Source of the DNA: CAVWDI01 sp963753725 | GTDB taxonomy: Bacteria > Chloroflexota > Anaerolineae > Anaerolineales > UBA4823 | Assembly (NCBI GenBank): GCA_963753725.1 | Contig: CAVWDI010000010.1 | Coordinates: forward strand, 372,001-436,000 | Direction: 5' to 3' | Length of the DNA stretch: 64,000 nt | Shown: piece after piece, positions 9,479 through 18,172 of the stretch | Numbering within the stretch: position 1 is the stretch's first letter | Layout of the letters: each line of letters opens with the position of its first letter | Notes under the pieces: model-generated | What the model was told of the DNA's origin: nothing | The model's input: only the letters and a program-made list of their open reading frames with translations | Databases searched by the model: none | Program-made: the position numbers and the translations under genes

Positions 9479-9892
9479 TTATCCCACAGGGACGACCACG
9501 ATCTCCACATCCTGGGTGGGATTTCCGCGTGTGATGACCGGAGTATGTGTGTCCGATATGAAGAGCAGCTTTCCTGAGCTGTCTTCTATCCTGACCGACA
9601 TACTGTAGGAGTGGTTCTCCTGGATATTTTCTGGGTTGTATTTAACTTCATATGGGATGGGCACCTGCTTACCTTCAGCGGGGATGGTCATATCGCCGAT
9701 AATCTCCGCTGGGGCGTCTGCCAGGGAGACATCCTGGATCTGGACCTGAATCGTGGCGTCTGACGGCAGGGCCATACGCTCCCGGTAGGTTATCGTGCCG
9801 GTCACGCTTGCTTGATTTGAAACGCAGCCGTAAGCGCCGAAAAGTAGAATACAAATCATCGAAATTATCCCCAGGATTTTATATGAGGTCAT
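9479..9892 (-). CDS. YbaY/YscW-family lipoprotein
   Basis: 137 residues with a lipoprotein signal peptide (hydrophobic core ILGIISMICILLFGAYG followed by Cys). The mature part VTGTITYRERMALP.DA..QVQ..DVSLADAPAEII, then PIPYEV.Y and SVRIEDSSGKLLF.SDT, fits the YscW (type III secretion pilotin-like, PF09619) domain of YbaY lipoproteins. Such proteins are small beta-rich domains tethered to a membrane. The role outside enterobacteria is not established. The stop lies two bases after the dppC-like gene on the other strand, so the two genes converge tightly. Confidence 0.8.
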   Translation of the reverse strand: MTSYKILGIISMICILLFGAYGCVSNQASVTGTITYRERMALPSDATIQVQIQDVSLADAPAEIIGDMTIPAEGKQVPIPYEVKYNPENIQENHSYSMSVRIEDSSGKLLFISDTHTPVITRGNPTQDVEIVVVPVG

Positions 9893-9932
9893 AATTTACT
9901 CCAAATTTCTGGCAAGCATATCAGATTAATTA

Positions 9933-10256
9933 TCAATCGGGAATTTCCCCTAATACAGCCTGCATTTTTGATTTGTACTTCTGGAAGGATGACCGTCCTG
10001 TATCGGTTAAGCAAATCATGGATTGGGGTTTTTTCCCGACAAATTTTTTCTCGATTTCGATATATCCTTCCCTTTCCAGCACTGCCAGATGGGAAGCCAG
10101 ATTCCCCCAGGTCAATCCGGTCAGGCGCATCAGGAAGAGATAATCCGTGCTGTCCACCACATACAGGTAGGTCATCACCATCAAGCGGGCGGGTGAGTGA
10201 ATGACCCGGTCGATATCCGAAAGCGGGTGCAGGTCCTGGTCATTCCCGTCACCCAT
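9933..10256 (-). CDS. Winged-helix transcriptional regulator (MarR/ArsR-like)
   Basis: About 107 residues if started at ATG 10256, which overlaps the stop of the upstream membrane gene (ATGGGTGA) and has GAGG 5 nt before it. An upstream in-frame ATG exists at 10292. The sequence IDRVIHSPARLMVMTYLY...FLMRLTGLTWGNLASHLAVLE (quoted in parts) followed by GYIEIEK.F.GKKP is the typical helix-turn-helix and wing of the one-domain family often annotated as winged helix DNA-binding (HTH_34). Translational coupling to the membrane protein upstream suggests a regulator/membrane-partner pair that may control its own operon. Confidence 0.8.
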   Translation of the reverse strand: MGDGNDQDLHPLSDIDRVIHSPARLMVMTYLYVVDSTDYLFLMRLTGLTWGNLASHLAVLEREGYIEIEKKFVGKKPQSMICLTDTGRSSFQKYKSKMQAVLGEIPD

Positions 10257-10911
10257 TGGTACCTCGCTCAATTTGTGTCCTAACATGTTCATCCGGGAGC
10301 GGGTAGCGCTTCAGGAATCGCATCAGGGTGACCACACCCCAGGTGACCACTACCAGCCCGGCAATAAAGTTGAAAACTGGAAACTCAATACCCCACTTTT
10401 CATTAAGGATTACATCCGCTGGAAGAGAAATTCCAAACAGCAGGCCGTAGATGATCATGCGCGGTATTTCAAAGGCATACGATAAGACCACAAAGAAAAT
10501 AAAAATAAGCAATCCAAAAACAGCATCGACAAACCAGTAGGGGAGTGAAGCCTCCTGCACGATCGATGTGGATATGACAGGACCCAGGAAGACGATCCAG
10601 GTGAGAACAACCAGGACGATCAGGAAGGCGTTAACTTTTTTGAATTTAGTTTTACGACCCTGGCTGAATTCCACCTGACCAATACGGGGCATAATGAGCG
10701 ATTTCTTGGCTGCTCGCATAAGCGGAATGCCGGTGACCATAACCAGTATCAGGGGGATATAGTTCCAGGGCACGCCCCATATATCGTGCAGCACGGCGCT
10801 GGCGGTAAACGACAGCAGCATCAAACCAAGCAGGATTTCCCACAACCCATCGTTGGTCGCCATGCGTACCGCTTTCTTTTCGGCATCTTCGAAGTTAACA
10901 AACCCGGACAT
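10249..10911 (-). CDS. Six-helix membrane protein coupled to a wHTH regulator
   Basis: 220 residues. The N-terminal ~25 residues are soluble (MSGFVNFEDAEKKAVRMATNDGLWEIL). About six membrane segments follow in three pairs (approximately 28-44, 50-68, 96-118, 126-146, 150-168, 178-198), and the C-terminal tail is charged. The family is unknown to me. Hydrophobic proteins of this kind are often found next to ArsR/MarR-like one-domain regulators. The start has AGGAGCAAAGTA in front of it. The 3' end overlaps the regulator start by 8 nt, so the two are translated together. Confidence 0.75.
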   Translation of the reverse strand: MSGFVNFEDAEKKAVRMATNDGLWEILLGLMLLSFTASAVLHDIWGVPWNYIPLILVMVTGIPLMRAAKKSLIMPRIGQVEFSQGRKTKFKKVNAFLIVLVVLTWIVFLGPVISTSIVQEASLPYWFVDAVFGLLIFIFFVVLSYAFEIPRMIIYGLLFGISLPADVILNEKWGIEFPVFNFIAGLVVVTWGVVTLMRFLKRYPLPDEHVRTQIERGTNG

Positions 10912-11256
10912 TACTTTGCTCCTATTCTCAAACTACTATGTAAAACAAAGTGCTTTGGAATAATAGCATATGGTTATATCTTTGTCAAGGGGTTTGCAGG
11001 GGGATTTTTATGAGTGGAGAGTCCGGATTTATTTTATAAGTCGCACCGGCCTAATCCCCCAACCCCCAAAAGGGGGCGCTACCCCATAGGGGTGCTCCGT
11101 TGTGTTCCACTTCGCGACGCGAGGGGGACGTACTGGAGATACGGTGCTAGAGCTTTCCTGTCCAGAATGTCCCGCGGGATCAGGGTGACCTAGCACCACC
11201 AGTTCAAGGGTGCGGCAAGTAACCAGTCCTCAAAAAAATTCGTCTAAATTCGCGGA
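10912..11256. other. Intergenic region with dispersed repeat
   Basis: No gene seen. It contains a G/C-run repeat (CCCCCAACCCCCAAAAGGGGG near 11055) and, read on the minus strand around 11150-11205, one copy of the GATCCCGCGGGACATTCTGGACAGG repeat also found at 31625 and 44669. The phrase AAATTCGCGGA near 11245 recurs near 12075. The first ~70 bases probably carry the promoter of the 10911 gene. Confidence 0.5.
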
Positions 11257-11805
11257 TCATCTCCCCTCGTGCGCCATCATATCGATCGCCACAGTGCATG
11301 CCAGGATAACAATAACATTCTGTCCCGGCGCCACCTCCACACCGTAACTGTCCGCAACCCGGAACCACTTTTTGGAGACCTGGGCCACCTTTGTGCGCCC
11401 TTCTTCGATGGTGTATTCATGGTCCAGGATGTTGCCCTGCACGTCAAGGTCCGGTCCGTTCCCGATTTTTACCACCCAGCGGTCTCTCACAGGCGAGATG
11501 ATGGCCTGTTTAACCATCGCCAGCCGGTCTCCGCCAGGTCCTTCAATTTCCATGCTGTCCTTGATGCGGGCTACTTTCTGCTGGATTTTACACAGCTCCT
11601 TACCCTGCATGTCTTTGAAATGGAGCGTATCGCGCACCCGCAGCACCTTCCCGTCTACCTTGAATACTCGCTGGCCGGCTTCGTTCTCGATAAAAAAATC
11701 CTGCCCGACCGCGAATAATTTCTGGCGCATTTTATAATGGTCTGCCGAACCGCCTCTGCCAAAAGTTTCCCGTTCTTCTTTTTTACGTTCTCGTCTGCCT
11801 CGCAT
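11257..11805 (-). CDS. LURP-one-related (YxjI-like) protein
   Basis: 182 residues. After a very basic N-terminus (RGRRERKKEER) the sequence MRQKLFAVGQDFFIENEAG, VFKVDGKVLRVRDTL and L.DMQGKELC.I fits the LURP-one-related family (PF04525), a 12-stranded barrel-like fold related to Tubby C-terminal domains. The later part (SMEIEGPGGDRLAMVKQA, DHEYTIEEG, VSKKWFRVADSYGVEV, VIVILACTVAIDMM) follows the family order and includes the typical hydrophobic final helix. Start ATG 11805 is preceded by GGAGG at seven bases. Cytosolic or membrane-associated. Molecular function is not known for bacterial members. Confidence 0.85.
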   Translation of the reverse strand: MRGRRERKKEERETFGRGGSADHYKMRQKLFAVGQDFFIENEAGQRVFKVDGKVLRVRDTLHFKDMQGKELCKIQQKVARIKDSMEIEGPGGDRLAMVKQAIISPVRDRWVVKIGNGPDLDVQGNILDHEYTIEEGRTKVAQVSKKWFRVADSYGVEVAPGQNVIVILACTVAIDMMAHEGR

Positions 11806-12379
11806 TGTTTTCCTCCAATTGGAATTTTACATATTATAAACGCAGTTATACTATCGGCTGGGCTCGATTTCTACCAGGCAAGGATGCCCCTCTTCGAGGG
11901 ATTGAAACCCTCCTTTGGAGGACTCAAGCCTGGTCTACATGTAAAAGCGTTTTGTGGTGCGTGACGACATGTAAAAGCGTTTTGTAGTGCGTGAATTTAA
12001 TCTCGAGTTTTTTGCGAGACATCCTTGTACGCTGATCTAAGATTGGTATTCCCTTTTTTAAATTTATTGAAAATTCGCGTAAATTCGCGGACTATAGTCC
12101 CCCCTTACAAAACTGTAAATTAGCCCATAGATTAGAAATTTAAATCTCTAATCTTTTCTAAAATAAACCTCATATATAATAAAAGATATATTAAATAAAC
12201 CTTTTGATTGTCTGAAAGGTAAATTAAAAGGAGCACAGGTTTTCTCAGGATATACACTTAATCGTGTTATAGAATTTATTACTGGTAACGATTCAATTCA
12301 AGCGGAAATATAAGAATATTCCTAATTTGTCCTTGCTTTTTTATTTTGAATGGACCCGTCTATTGATTGGAGGTAGAGG
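11806..12379. other. Intergenic region with a 30-bp tandem repeat
   Basis: No coding region supported. ACATGTAAAAGCGTTTTGT[GA]GTGCGTGA occurs twice with a period of 30 (11937-11995). The rest is AT-rich (about 12100-12330) and ends in GGAGGTAGAGG before the ATG at 12380. Confidence 0.6.
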
Positions 12380-13292
12380 ATGAAGACTTAAAGAGTACTT
12401 TGGATCGTAATTTCAAGTGTCCTGGGAGTGACAGTTCTGTTCAGCGCCTGCGCGCCGTTGGCTGCGCCCATGACGGTGGTTGACATGCAGGCGGAGATCG
12501 ACGCTGCGGTCAAAGCCACGGTGATCGCTATGTCGGTCGAAGAACAAATGGCTGCTGAGCAGTCAGATACAGCGCAAGATGCGTCTCCTGTGCCGCCGAC
12601 TGCAACTGAAGTCCCCCCCACCGCCACGCCACTCCCCAGCCCTACACCCACGGCCACGGCAACAACCGCTCCCTCCGAACCGACCAATACTCCGCAGCCG
12701 ACCGCCACGTTGATCGCGGCCTTCAGTGAGAGTTCCAATGTCCTCATCTCGGCGGATGTCAACACCAACTGCCGCCTGGGGCCCAGCCGGGCGTACCGGG
12801 TGGACGGCTACCTGCTGACCAACGAAGAATCGACCGTGCACGGGCAGGACGCTAGTGAGGACTGGTGGTATATCGCCAACCCCACCAAAGATGAGAAGTA
12901 CTGCTGGGTGTGGAGAGAAACCACTGATGTGCAGGGGACCGCCGATAACCTGCCGGTGATTGAGCCTCCACCGCTGCCCAAGAAGAAAAACTATGCTTAT
13001 TACGATTACGGCTGTTACAGCAATTATGGGTACGGCTGCCCGATCAGGATGAAATACGACGACGGTTGGGGCACCAAGTGGTATGGGTATGACATCAAGC
13101 CTGCTGGCTGTCAAAAGTGGGATGTGTGTAAATATACTTATAAGTGCGATGTGAAGTGGAAGGTATGTGGACGACTGCTGCAGGGTAAAAGTTAAAACGA
13201 TCAAGGTGTGCAAAAGATACTGTATGTCTCCGACCTGCACCATAAAGCAGATCAATAATGGTAAATGCGAGCCGGTGTGCTGCAAGTGGTGA
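12380..13292 (+). pseudogene. SH3-like, Cys-rich lipoprotein (premature stop and frameshift)
   Basis: ATG at 12380 follows GGAGGTAGAGG, but the fourth codon is TAA. Reading on gives RVLWIVISSVLGVTVLFSAC, a clear lipoprotein signal, so the stop lies inside the signal-peptide coding region. A GTG at 12428 could restart but would lose the membrane segment. The mature protein has a Thr/Pro-rich linker, an SH3b-like domain (NTNCRLGPSRAYRVDGYL, WWYIANP) and a Cys-rich tail. The annotated frame stops at 13195. Removing one G near 13162 continues it through DDCC, VCKRYC, PTCT and EPVCCKW to TGA 13290-13292. Probably a surface lipoprotein. Confidence 0.7.
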
Positions 13293-13310
13293 GCAGTAAA
13301 TAGACAAATT

Positions 13311-13348
13311 AAAAGCGCCCTGCGTATATGTATACGCAGGGCGCTTTA
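13311..13348 (+). terminator. Rho-independent terminator
   Basis: Long perfect stem AAAGCGCCCTGCGTATA / TATACGCAGGGCGCTTT around 13312-13347, with a T stretch on the plus strand and an A stretch before it. It can serve both the plus-strand lipoprotein gene ending at 13292 and the convergent minus-strand gene ending at 13377. Its position just after 13292 supports the extended reading of the lipoprotein. Confidence 0.9.
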
Positions 13349-13376
13349 ATCTATTAAAGCATAATTGTCCCATAAC

Positions 13377-13917
13377 TCACTTGCTTTTCAACACTAACGG
13401 CAGTGAAATTTCTTCTAATTTTTCAAATAATGCTTTCACCTTGTACAGGCCGGGTTTTGAAAAATGGATCCAGCCGACATTCTCCCCCCAGGCGTGGCCT
13501 TCGAAAACCCCGCTGACCGGATCAATGCTGACTCCGCCGTGGGTGGGGTTAAAAGTTGATCCAGCCGCCATTGGTGCTCCAGGCGTAACCGGAAAGGATC
13601 CCACCGGGATCCCGGTTGACACCGTAATTTGACTTTGATGTGTTAGCATAGGTGTGCGGTCCGCCGCCGGTATGCGTCCCCAACCTGATCCAGCCGATGT
13701 TCTCCGCCCAGGCGTAGCCCTCCAGGTGGTCCAGGAAGACCTTGGCTCCGCCGTGGGCGGCGTTGAAGTTGATCCAGCCGGCGTTGGTGCTCCATGCGAA
13801 CCTGTGCACTGGATCGATATTGCTACCCGAGCCGGCGAATACGATACTAACAAGTACAAGCGCAAATGCAAGTACAAGCAGTAAACTTAATGAATTTGAT
13901 AACAATTTTTTTGCCAT
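13377..13917 (-). pseudogene. Exported GWINF-repeat protein with SLPLVLK tail (frameshifted)
   Basis: Starts at ATG 13917 with GGAG upstream. A signal peptide (LSLLLVLAFALVLVSIVFAG) is followed by four ~30-residue repeats: FAWSTNAGWINF, YAWAENIGWIRL, YAWSTNGGWINF and HAWGENVGWIHF. The frame breaks after the third repeat at the AAAA run 13551-13554 (plus strand). Removing one base joins GGWINF to NPTHGGVSIDPVSG exactly as in the other repeats. The C-terminus EEISLPLVLKSK is a variant of the shared surface-protein tail. Repeats of this type occur in secreted proteins of several phyla. Function unknown. Confidence 0.8.
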
Positions 13918-13963
13918 AATACTTTTCTCCAGTTAGATCGACTCTTTAATTCCTGTTTACCCA

Positions 13964-14839
13964 TCATTTCAAGGATCGCGAAACTGGCCAAAGTAGATAA
14001 CCGCCCCACTTTGAATGTCCTTCTGATTTACCATCAACAAGTGAGACGGCCCAGAAATAATCAGCAGTGGGTTTGTAGTTAGTGCTTGTCCAATACCAGG
14101 AATTCGAAACTCCAGCGAAGGGATGTCCACTCGGCAGTGCTGGATCGCTTGCGCTAAAATCTATTAAACTGCGCAGTTCCCTTACATTGGGCATACGCCA
14201 ATCACCGGATTCAGATCCATCTGTTAAATTACAATCACCGCTTTTTAACCCGTTTGGTCGCCCAACACTGTCCGACCAGTTATCACTACTCCAGCATGAG
14301 GCATCCTGGAGCCAAATCAAACCGGTTAATTTATCAGTTACCGTGCCATCGATATTGTCAATAAATCGTGGAGTTGGCCACGGGACACCTTTCTGGAGAT
14401 CTCCGTCATCATAGTTTGATACTTTCACAGTTTGTCCGGTTCTGGGTACAGGAGCTGGAGCGCGCGTCCCGGTCATTTGGCCCCACTCCGCGCCGGTCAG
14501 CCCCCAAAACTTCTTGCCCGCAAGTACATGGCCTTTTTGGGCGCCGTCTGTGTTATCTCTAAACGGCGCTTTGGCCATAACCTGGTTGAGGGTATGACCT
14601 GTACCCGAGGTGGGCCCGCTGGAAGGTTCTGTAAAACTACTTTGCGTGCCATTCGCGCCGTTGTTTAATCGCTGGTAGATGTCCTCCAGGTTGAACGAGA
14701 GCGTCGACCCGGGAGGTCCGGGGAAATCCAGGCTGCCTGCGATCTCTTGCAGTTCAGCTGCGAAAATCTGTCCTGCGCTGAAGCCGAGCGCTAATAAAAC
14801 GACGGCAGCCAAAATGAATATGATATTCATGAAATGCAT
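13964..14839 (-). CDS. Exported DUF1566 (Lcl C-terminal) domain protein
   Basis: 291 residues. A signal peptide (MNIIFILAAVVLLALGFSAGQIFA) is followed by a low-complexity Gly/Ser/Thr linker, a segment LAGKKFWGLTGAEWGQMTGT, and a C-terminal DUF1566 domain: FIDN.DGTVTDKLTGLIWL, ASCW, DWRMPNVRELRSLID, WYWTSTNY and WAVSLVDG. DUF1566 (PF07603) is a C-type-lectin-like module of secreted proteins. The ATG at 14839 has AAGGAGG seven bases upstream. It lacks the YLPLV-type tail. A promoter and long conserved leader lie upstream (15080-15217). Confidence 0.85.
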   Translation of the reverse strand: MHFMNIIFILAAVVLLALGFSAGQIFAAELQEIAGSLDFPGPPGSTLSFNLEDIYQRLNNGANGTQSSFTEPSSGPTSGTGHTLNQVMAKAPFRDNTDGAQKGHVLAGKKFWGLTGAEWGQMTGTRAPAPVPRTGQTVKVSNYDDGDLQKGVPWPTPRFIDNIDGTVTDKLTGLIWLQDASCWSSDNWSDSVGRPNGLKSGDCNLTDGSESGDWRMPNVRELRSLIDFSASDPALPSGHPFAGVSNSWYWTSTNYKPTADYFWAVSLVDGKSEGHSKWGGYLLWPVSRSLK

Positions 14840-15079
14840 GATTGAACCTCCTTAATAAATTGATCTTTGTCCTTTTGTGTTTGTATCCTCAACTCTCACA
14901 ACATATTTACACCCATAGTTTTCATCAGTATTTTCCCCGACACCTCCTTTCTTCAGACATGAGATTCAACGCATTGTTATAAGCACGTGAATACCAAAAT
15001 AAAAACATCTTTTTGTAAATGAAGTTAAGAGTGATTTCAAGAATTCTCAAAACCCACACCCAAATATTTAATTACCAAT

Positions 15080-15217
15080 AGATCGCCGGAATTGATGAGG
15101 GGAGCTGGTGAAATGGTCCCCGGGATTTTACAGTTCTTGTTGTATCCCCCAGAATGAATATCACTTATTGTTGCTTTGTATCAATTATATTTTATAGTAA
15201 TAAATTTCATATGTCAA
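15080..15217 (-). promoter_or_regulatory. Sigma-70 promoter and conserved 5' leader motif, copy 1
   Basis: On the minus strand, TTGACA (15212-15217), a 17-base spacer and TAAAAT (15189-15194) form a strong promoter. About 65 bases downstream is the block CCGGGGACCATTTCACC ... TCATCAA.TCCGG.GATCT (15124-15080). The same block at the same 65-base distance from an equally good promoter lies before the FG-GAP gene (24433-24570). The transcript would have a ~340-nt untranslated leader before the DUF1566 gene, unusually long, so a structured regulatory RNA is possible. Confidence 0.6.
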
Positions 15218-15965
15218 CAGGATGGATTAGAAGTCGTCCTGGTGTGCAGCCATCTTGCGGATTCTGTGGGAGCGAAGTCCTTCGTTTAGTCCTTCTAGCT
15301 GCAGTCCCGCATTTTTTCGTGGGAGTTTATCGATGGACCACTATTACGTAACTGGTAAAGGTGACCATACAGGCAGAAATGAAACCAATCGAACCTGGTT
15401 TGCTTATTCATGATTACTACCCGCCTGGGTAATGATAGATGTTTCTTGATAGGGATTTTTCGGCTCCCAAAAAGTGGGGGATAAATTTCGCCCTGCAAAA
15501 AGCGCTGGATGCCTACCTAAAGTCGGATTCGAAATGACAGTTAGTATGTGTCATCGCGAGGAGGACGCAGTCCGAAGTGGCGATCTCGTTCATAAAAATG
15601 TGATTGCCACGACAGCAAAGTGCGCCCCTTGAAAAACAGGGATAAATACTGTCTCGCAATGACACCCAAGTGTTGTCATCCAGGCTTAAGACCCGCGCTG
15701 TATGCGAGTGAATCGAGCAGTATGCCACCGGTAAATCTTCAACAATACTATCAACGATAAGTGAGGATATGAAATTTTCCATAGTAAGAACCTACACCAC
15801 TTCGTTCAGACGCGTTTTGTCAAGACCTAAAACTTTTACTAGACGCATTGAACTAGCAGTGTCAAAGCACACAATTTGACCTGTATCACACGAATAACGG
15901 CACTTTAACAATGGAACAAAACCATACATAATACAAAATTCTACGATAGCTCAAAAAATGGTTAT
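15218..15965. other. Intergenic region with MITE-like element
   Basis: No gene supported. A 114-bp stretch (15550-15663) is bounded by GTCATCGCGAG and CTCGCAATGAC, inverted repeats typical of short dispersed intergenic elements, and contains phrases of the type GGACGCAGTCCGAAGTGGCGATCTCG. The remaining sequence up to the IS110 gene is AT-rich and may include the 3' end of that element. Confidence 0.5.
15550..15663. repeat. MITE-like short inverted-repeat element
   Basis: Terminal inverted repeats GTCATCGCGAG (15550-15560) and CTCGCAATGAC (15653-15663), with one mismatch. The length and the TCATYGCGAG ends match a very common class of non-autonomous intergenic repeats in bacteria. No coding capacity. 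Confidence 0.55.
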
Positions 15966-17183
15966 CTAATTGGGTTTAACCCGCATTGCATGTTTCCGCA
16001 TATGTAGGTTCTCATCATAGGTTACTCCATCTTGCCAGATCCGCCAAGCGATCACCAGCCAGCGATTAGCCAAGCGGCGGTAGGCATGGCTAAAGGACTT
16101 ACAACGTGGTAGCGCCATCTGGAAGTATGTATTAGCCCAAACCGACTCTTTCAGCGAAGCCCTGGCCCACATTTGGGCGATATTCCGGAATTCACGGTCA
16201 CAAGCATAGCGAAACAGGACATACTTTCGCTTACCGCTCTGTTTGGTGAATGGGCAGGTGCCAGCCACACTTTGCAGGGCCTGAGTAGTTGGAAAACGGT
16301 TTCGATTATCGCCAAACTTAGCCAGTAAAGCTGGAGCCAGCCTTTTACCCGCTCCGGGCAAAGATGAGAAGATGGGTGCATCAGGATGAGCAGCGAAGAG
16401 CTTATTGATCTCACGCTCAGTAAGCGCCCGTTCTCGCACCAGCTGTAAGCTCAACTTGGAGAGGCGCACGGCTTCATCACGAAAGGCCTGCACCGTCGCT
16501 TGCTCTGCCTGAGGTTGGTTTCTTTGCAAGCGAGCAAAACAAGCCGGTAGTTTCTTTGGATTGGGATAACGATGCTGCTTGGCAAAGCGGCGAAAATCCT
16601 CAAAAGTGAGCTTTTCAGCGTCAGCGGGTGTTGGGAAGGCACAGATGAACTCCAATGCAATCTGCGTATCCAGGCTGCTGAAAACATGAGCTGCGTTGGG
16701 GTAGTAGCGCCACAACACCATCCGCAAACGATTTGTAATCTGGATGATGCTGTGGGTTAGAAAACTCTGTAAACTAACCCTTGAAGCGATTTGCTGTGTC
16801 AGCGGGAGATCTGGCCGCCATAGCGTCAGACGATGACGATCAGTGCGCAGGATATCAGCAATTAAACCCGCATCACTTCTATCGCTGCTAGCTCCACTGG
16901 ACCCGTAACGACCCCGTGAGCGATTGACCTGAAAAGGAGGCAAAACGAAGATGCTGGAGTAATCACGGCTCCATAAGTAGTCTAGAAACAGGTTATGGTG
17001 AGTTTCAATCCCAACCAAACATTGTTGTGGTTGAACACCCATAATCTCTCGCTTTTCATCGAAGAGTTCGAAACCTCCCGGTGAATGCTCAATGGTTAGA
17101 TGAGAAATGTGACCTCCTTGTTCGTTCATGAAAACAATATCGTGTTTGTCTTTACTCCAGTCGATTCCGATGTATACTTTCAT
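15966..17183 (-). CDS. IS110-family transposase (DEDD), intact
   Basis: 405 residues, intact. The N-terminal RuvC-like domain shows the DEDD set: D8 in GIDWSKDKHD, E60 in GIETHHN, and D101/D104 in SDRSDAGLIADILR. A helical middle is followed by the C-terminal Transposase_20 domain: LPGAGKRLAPALLAKFGD, then AGTCPFTKQSGKRK with the candidate catalytic serine (S316) in the QSGKRK motif. The start ATG 17183 has AGGAGG upstream. Members insert without terminal inverted repeats and, in well-studied cases, use a bridge RNA encoded in the non-coding end. The intact frame contrasts with the broken copy at 25178. Confidence 0.92.
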   Translation of the reverse strand: MKVYIGIDWSKDKHDIVFMNEQGGHISHLTIEHSPGGFELFDEKREIMGVQPQQCLVGIETHHNLFLDYLWSRDYSSIFVLPPFQVNRSRGRYGSSGASSDRSDAGLIADILRTDRHRLTLWRPDLPLTQQIASRVSLQSFLTHSIIQITNRLRMVLWRYYPNAAHVFSSLDTQIALEFICAFPTPADAEKLTFEDFRRFAKQHRYPNPKKLPACFARLQRNQPQAEQATVQAFRDEAVRLSKLSLQLVRERALTEREINKLFAAHPDAPIFSSLPGAGKRLAPALLAKFGDNRNRFPTTQALQSVAGTCPFTKQSGKRKYVLFRYACDREFRNIAQMWARASLKESVWANTYFQMALPRCKSFSHAYRRLANRWLVIAWRIWQDGVTYDENLHMRKHAMRVKPN

Positions 17184-17352
17184 TAGGACCTCCTGGAGCT
17201 ATCGTAGAGGCCCAGGTGACACCAACCCGGTTGAATGTGTTCTAGTTATGGTGCTCTTGGCACGACGCGTTTTCGACCTTCCGCCGGGGGTAGTCTGAGG
17301 GGGCGGTCTGAACGTGGCGCTCTCAGCGCTGAATGACATTGGCCCTTATTCC
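17184..17352 (-). ncRNA. Candidate bridge-RNA region of the IS110 element
   Basis: The non-coding stretch directly upstream of the IS110 recombinase is where the group's bridge RNA is encoded in the characterised IS621 type. It contains GC-rich self-complementary segments such as GGCGCTCTCAGCGCTGAA (around 17309) and CCGCCGGGGGTAGTCTGAGGGGGCGG (around 17281), in parts. Position and hairpin potential are the only evidence. The boundaries of the element and RNA are not defined here. Confidence 0.35.
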
Positions 17353-17884
17353 TCAGACAGGTGCCAGTGGGGTAGACGGATTGTGGTAATGTTCCATGTC
17401 TGTTCTACCCCATTTTTGCACCTTTGCCAATTGTATGGTAACTAGAATGACAGCTTTGTCTTTATTGGCGATCTGGTGCAGGCGCTGGAGTTTTGTCCGG
17501 GTGTGCTGCGCGCGGTGAGGGCGGCCGGCGTGTTCGAAGCCGCGCTCCAGCTGCTCCCAGGAATCCACATCTACCTTTCCCATGTGGTAGAAGTCGCTCT
17601 CCAGGGCTGCCGCCTGTGAGACCAGCGCATCTTCGGGATTGGGCTCCAGATTGGCGAAATCATGCGTGCCTGCCAGCCGGCCAGCGGTCTCGCGCAGCTG
17701 TGCGATGCGCGGGAACCAGTTGGAGGTCTGGATATGGCGCCGGGCAGCCTGCTCCAGCAGTCGGAACGGGATATCCGCCAGGTGTTCCAGGTAAATTTCC
17801 AGGGTGTTCTTGTCGTGCTCTTTTCTCCGGATAGGCATTGCTCAGTGTGGTGATCACATCCAGGATCTGGTCACGGTTTGCCAT
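17353..17884 (-). pseudogene. Helicase-loader-like replication protein (frameshifted)
   Basis: Starts at ATG 17884 (MANRDQILDVITTLSNAYPEK) and changes frame at the TTTT run 17821-17824 (plus strand). Deleting one base gives PEKEHDKNTLEIYLEHLADIP, then FRLLEQAARRHIQTSNWFPRIAQLRE. The pattern 'Y...L.DIP..LL..A..R.I....WFP....LR' resembles phage and plasmid helicase-loader proteins of the G40P-loader type. The C-terminal ~60 residues look unrelated and end beside the IS110 element. It follows two genes of a similar cassette on the same strand. Assignment is tentative. Confidence 0.45.
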
Positions 17885-18119
17885 GCTCTGCCTCCTCCCG
17901 TAATTCTTCGATAATCTCGCTTTGCGATTTATTGTCTCCCCTGCGGCAGTAGCGGCAGTGCTGCGGTCCGCCGCGCTGGTAAAGTTCCAGTATGCCGGGG
18001 ATATTTACTTTGCTCCATTTATGGGTCAGCCAGTGTTCCAGGCATGCATACCACAGGTCGAAATCCTTGACCTGTTCCAAAATTGCCGCCCGCTGGACCT
18101 GGTTGGGTTTTACTTTCAT
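17871..18119 (-). CDS. Small replication-cassette protein with HCRYCR motif
   Basis: 82 residues from ATG 18119. The frame stays open further upstream (YSQAQLDYCPIGIYRSL) into the end of the preceding gene, and the ATG lacks a ribosome site, so the real start is probably upstream by up to ~25 codons. It contains KDFDLWYACLEHWLTHKW, then a CRYCR pair that could bind metal, and an acidic helical C-terminus. The stop overlaps the start of the next gene (17884) by 14 nt. I do not recognise the family. Context suggests a component of a phage- or plasmid-like replication module. Confidence 0.5.
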   Translation of the reverse strand: MKVKPNQVQRAAILEQVKDFDLWYACLEHWLTHKWSKVNIPGILELYQRGGPQHCRYCRRGDNKSQSEIIEELREEAEHGKP

Positions 18120-18172
18120 CAGACTGCGGTAGATGCCGATGGGACAATAGTCAAGCTGTGCTTGGCTATAAT

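Noticed and set aside
12563..13285. 240-aa minus-strand frame over the SH3-like lipoprotein
   Set aside because: It lacks any recognisable domain, while the plus-strand frame has a lipoprotein signal, SH3-like domain and terminator.
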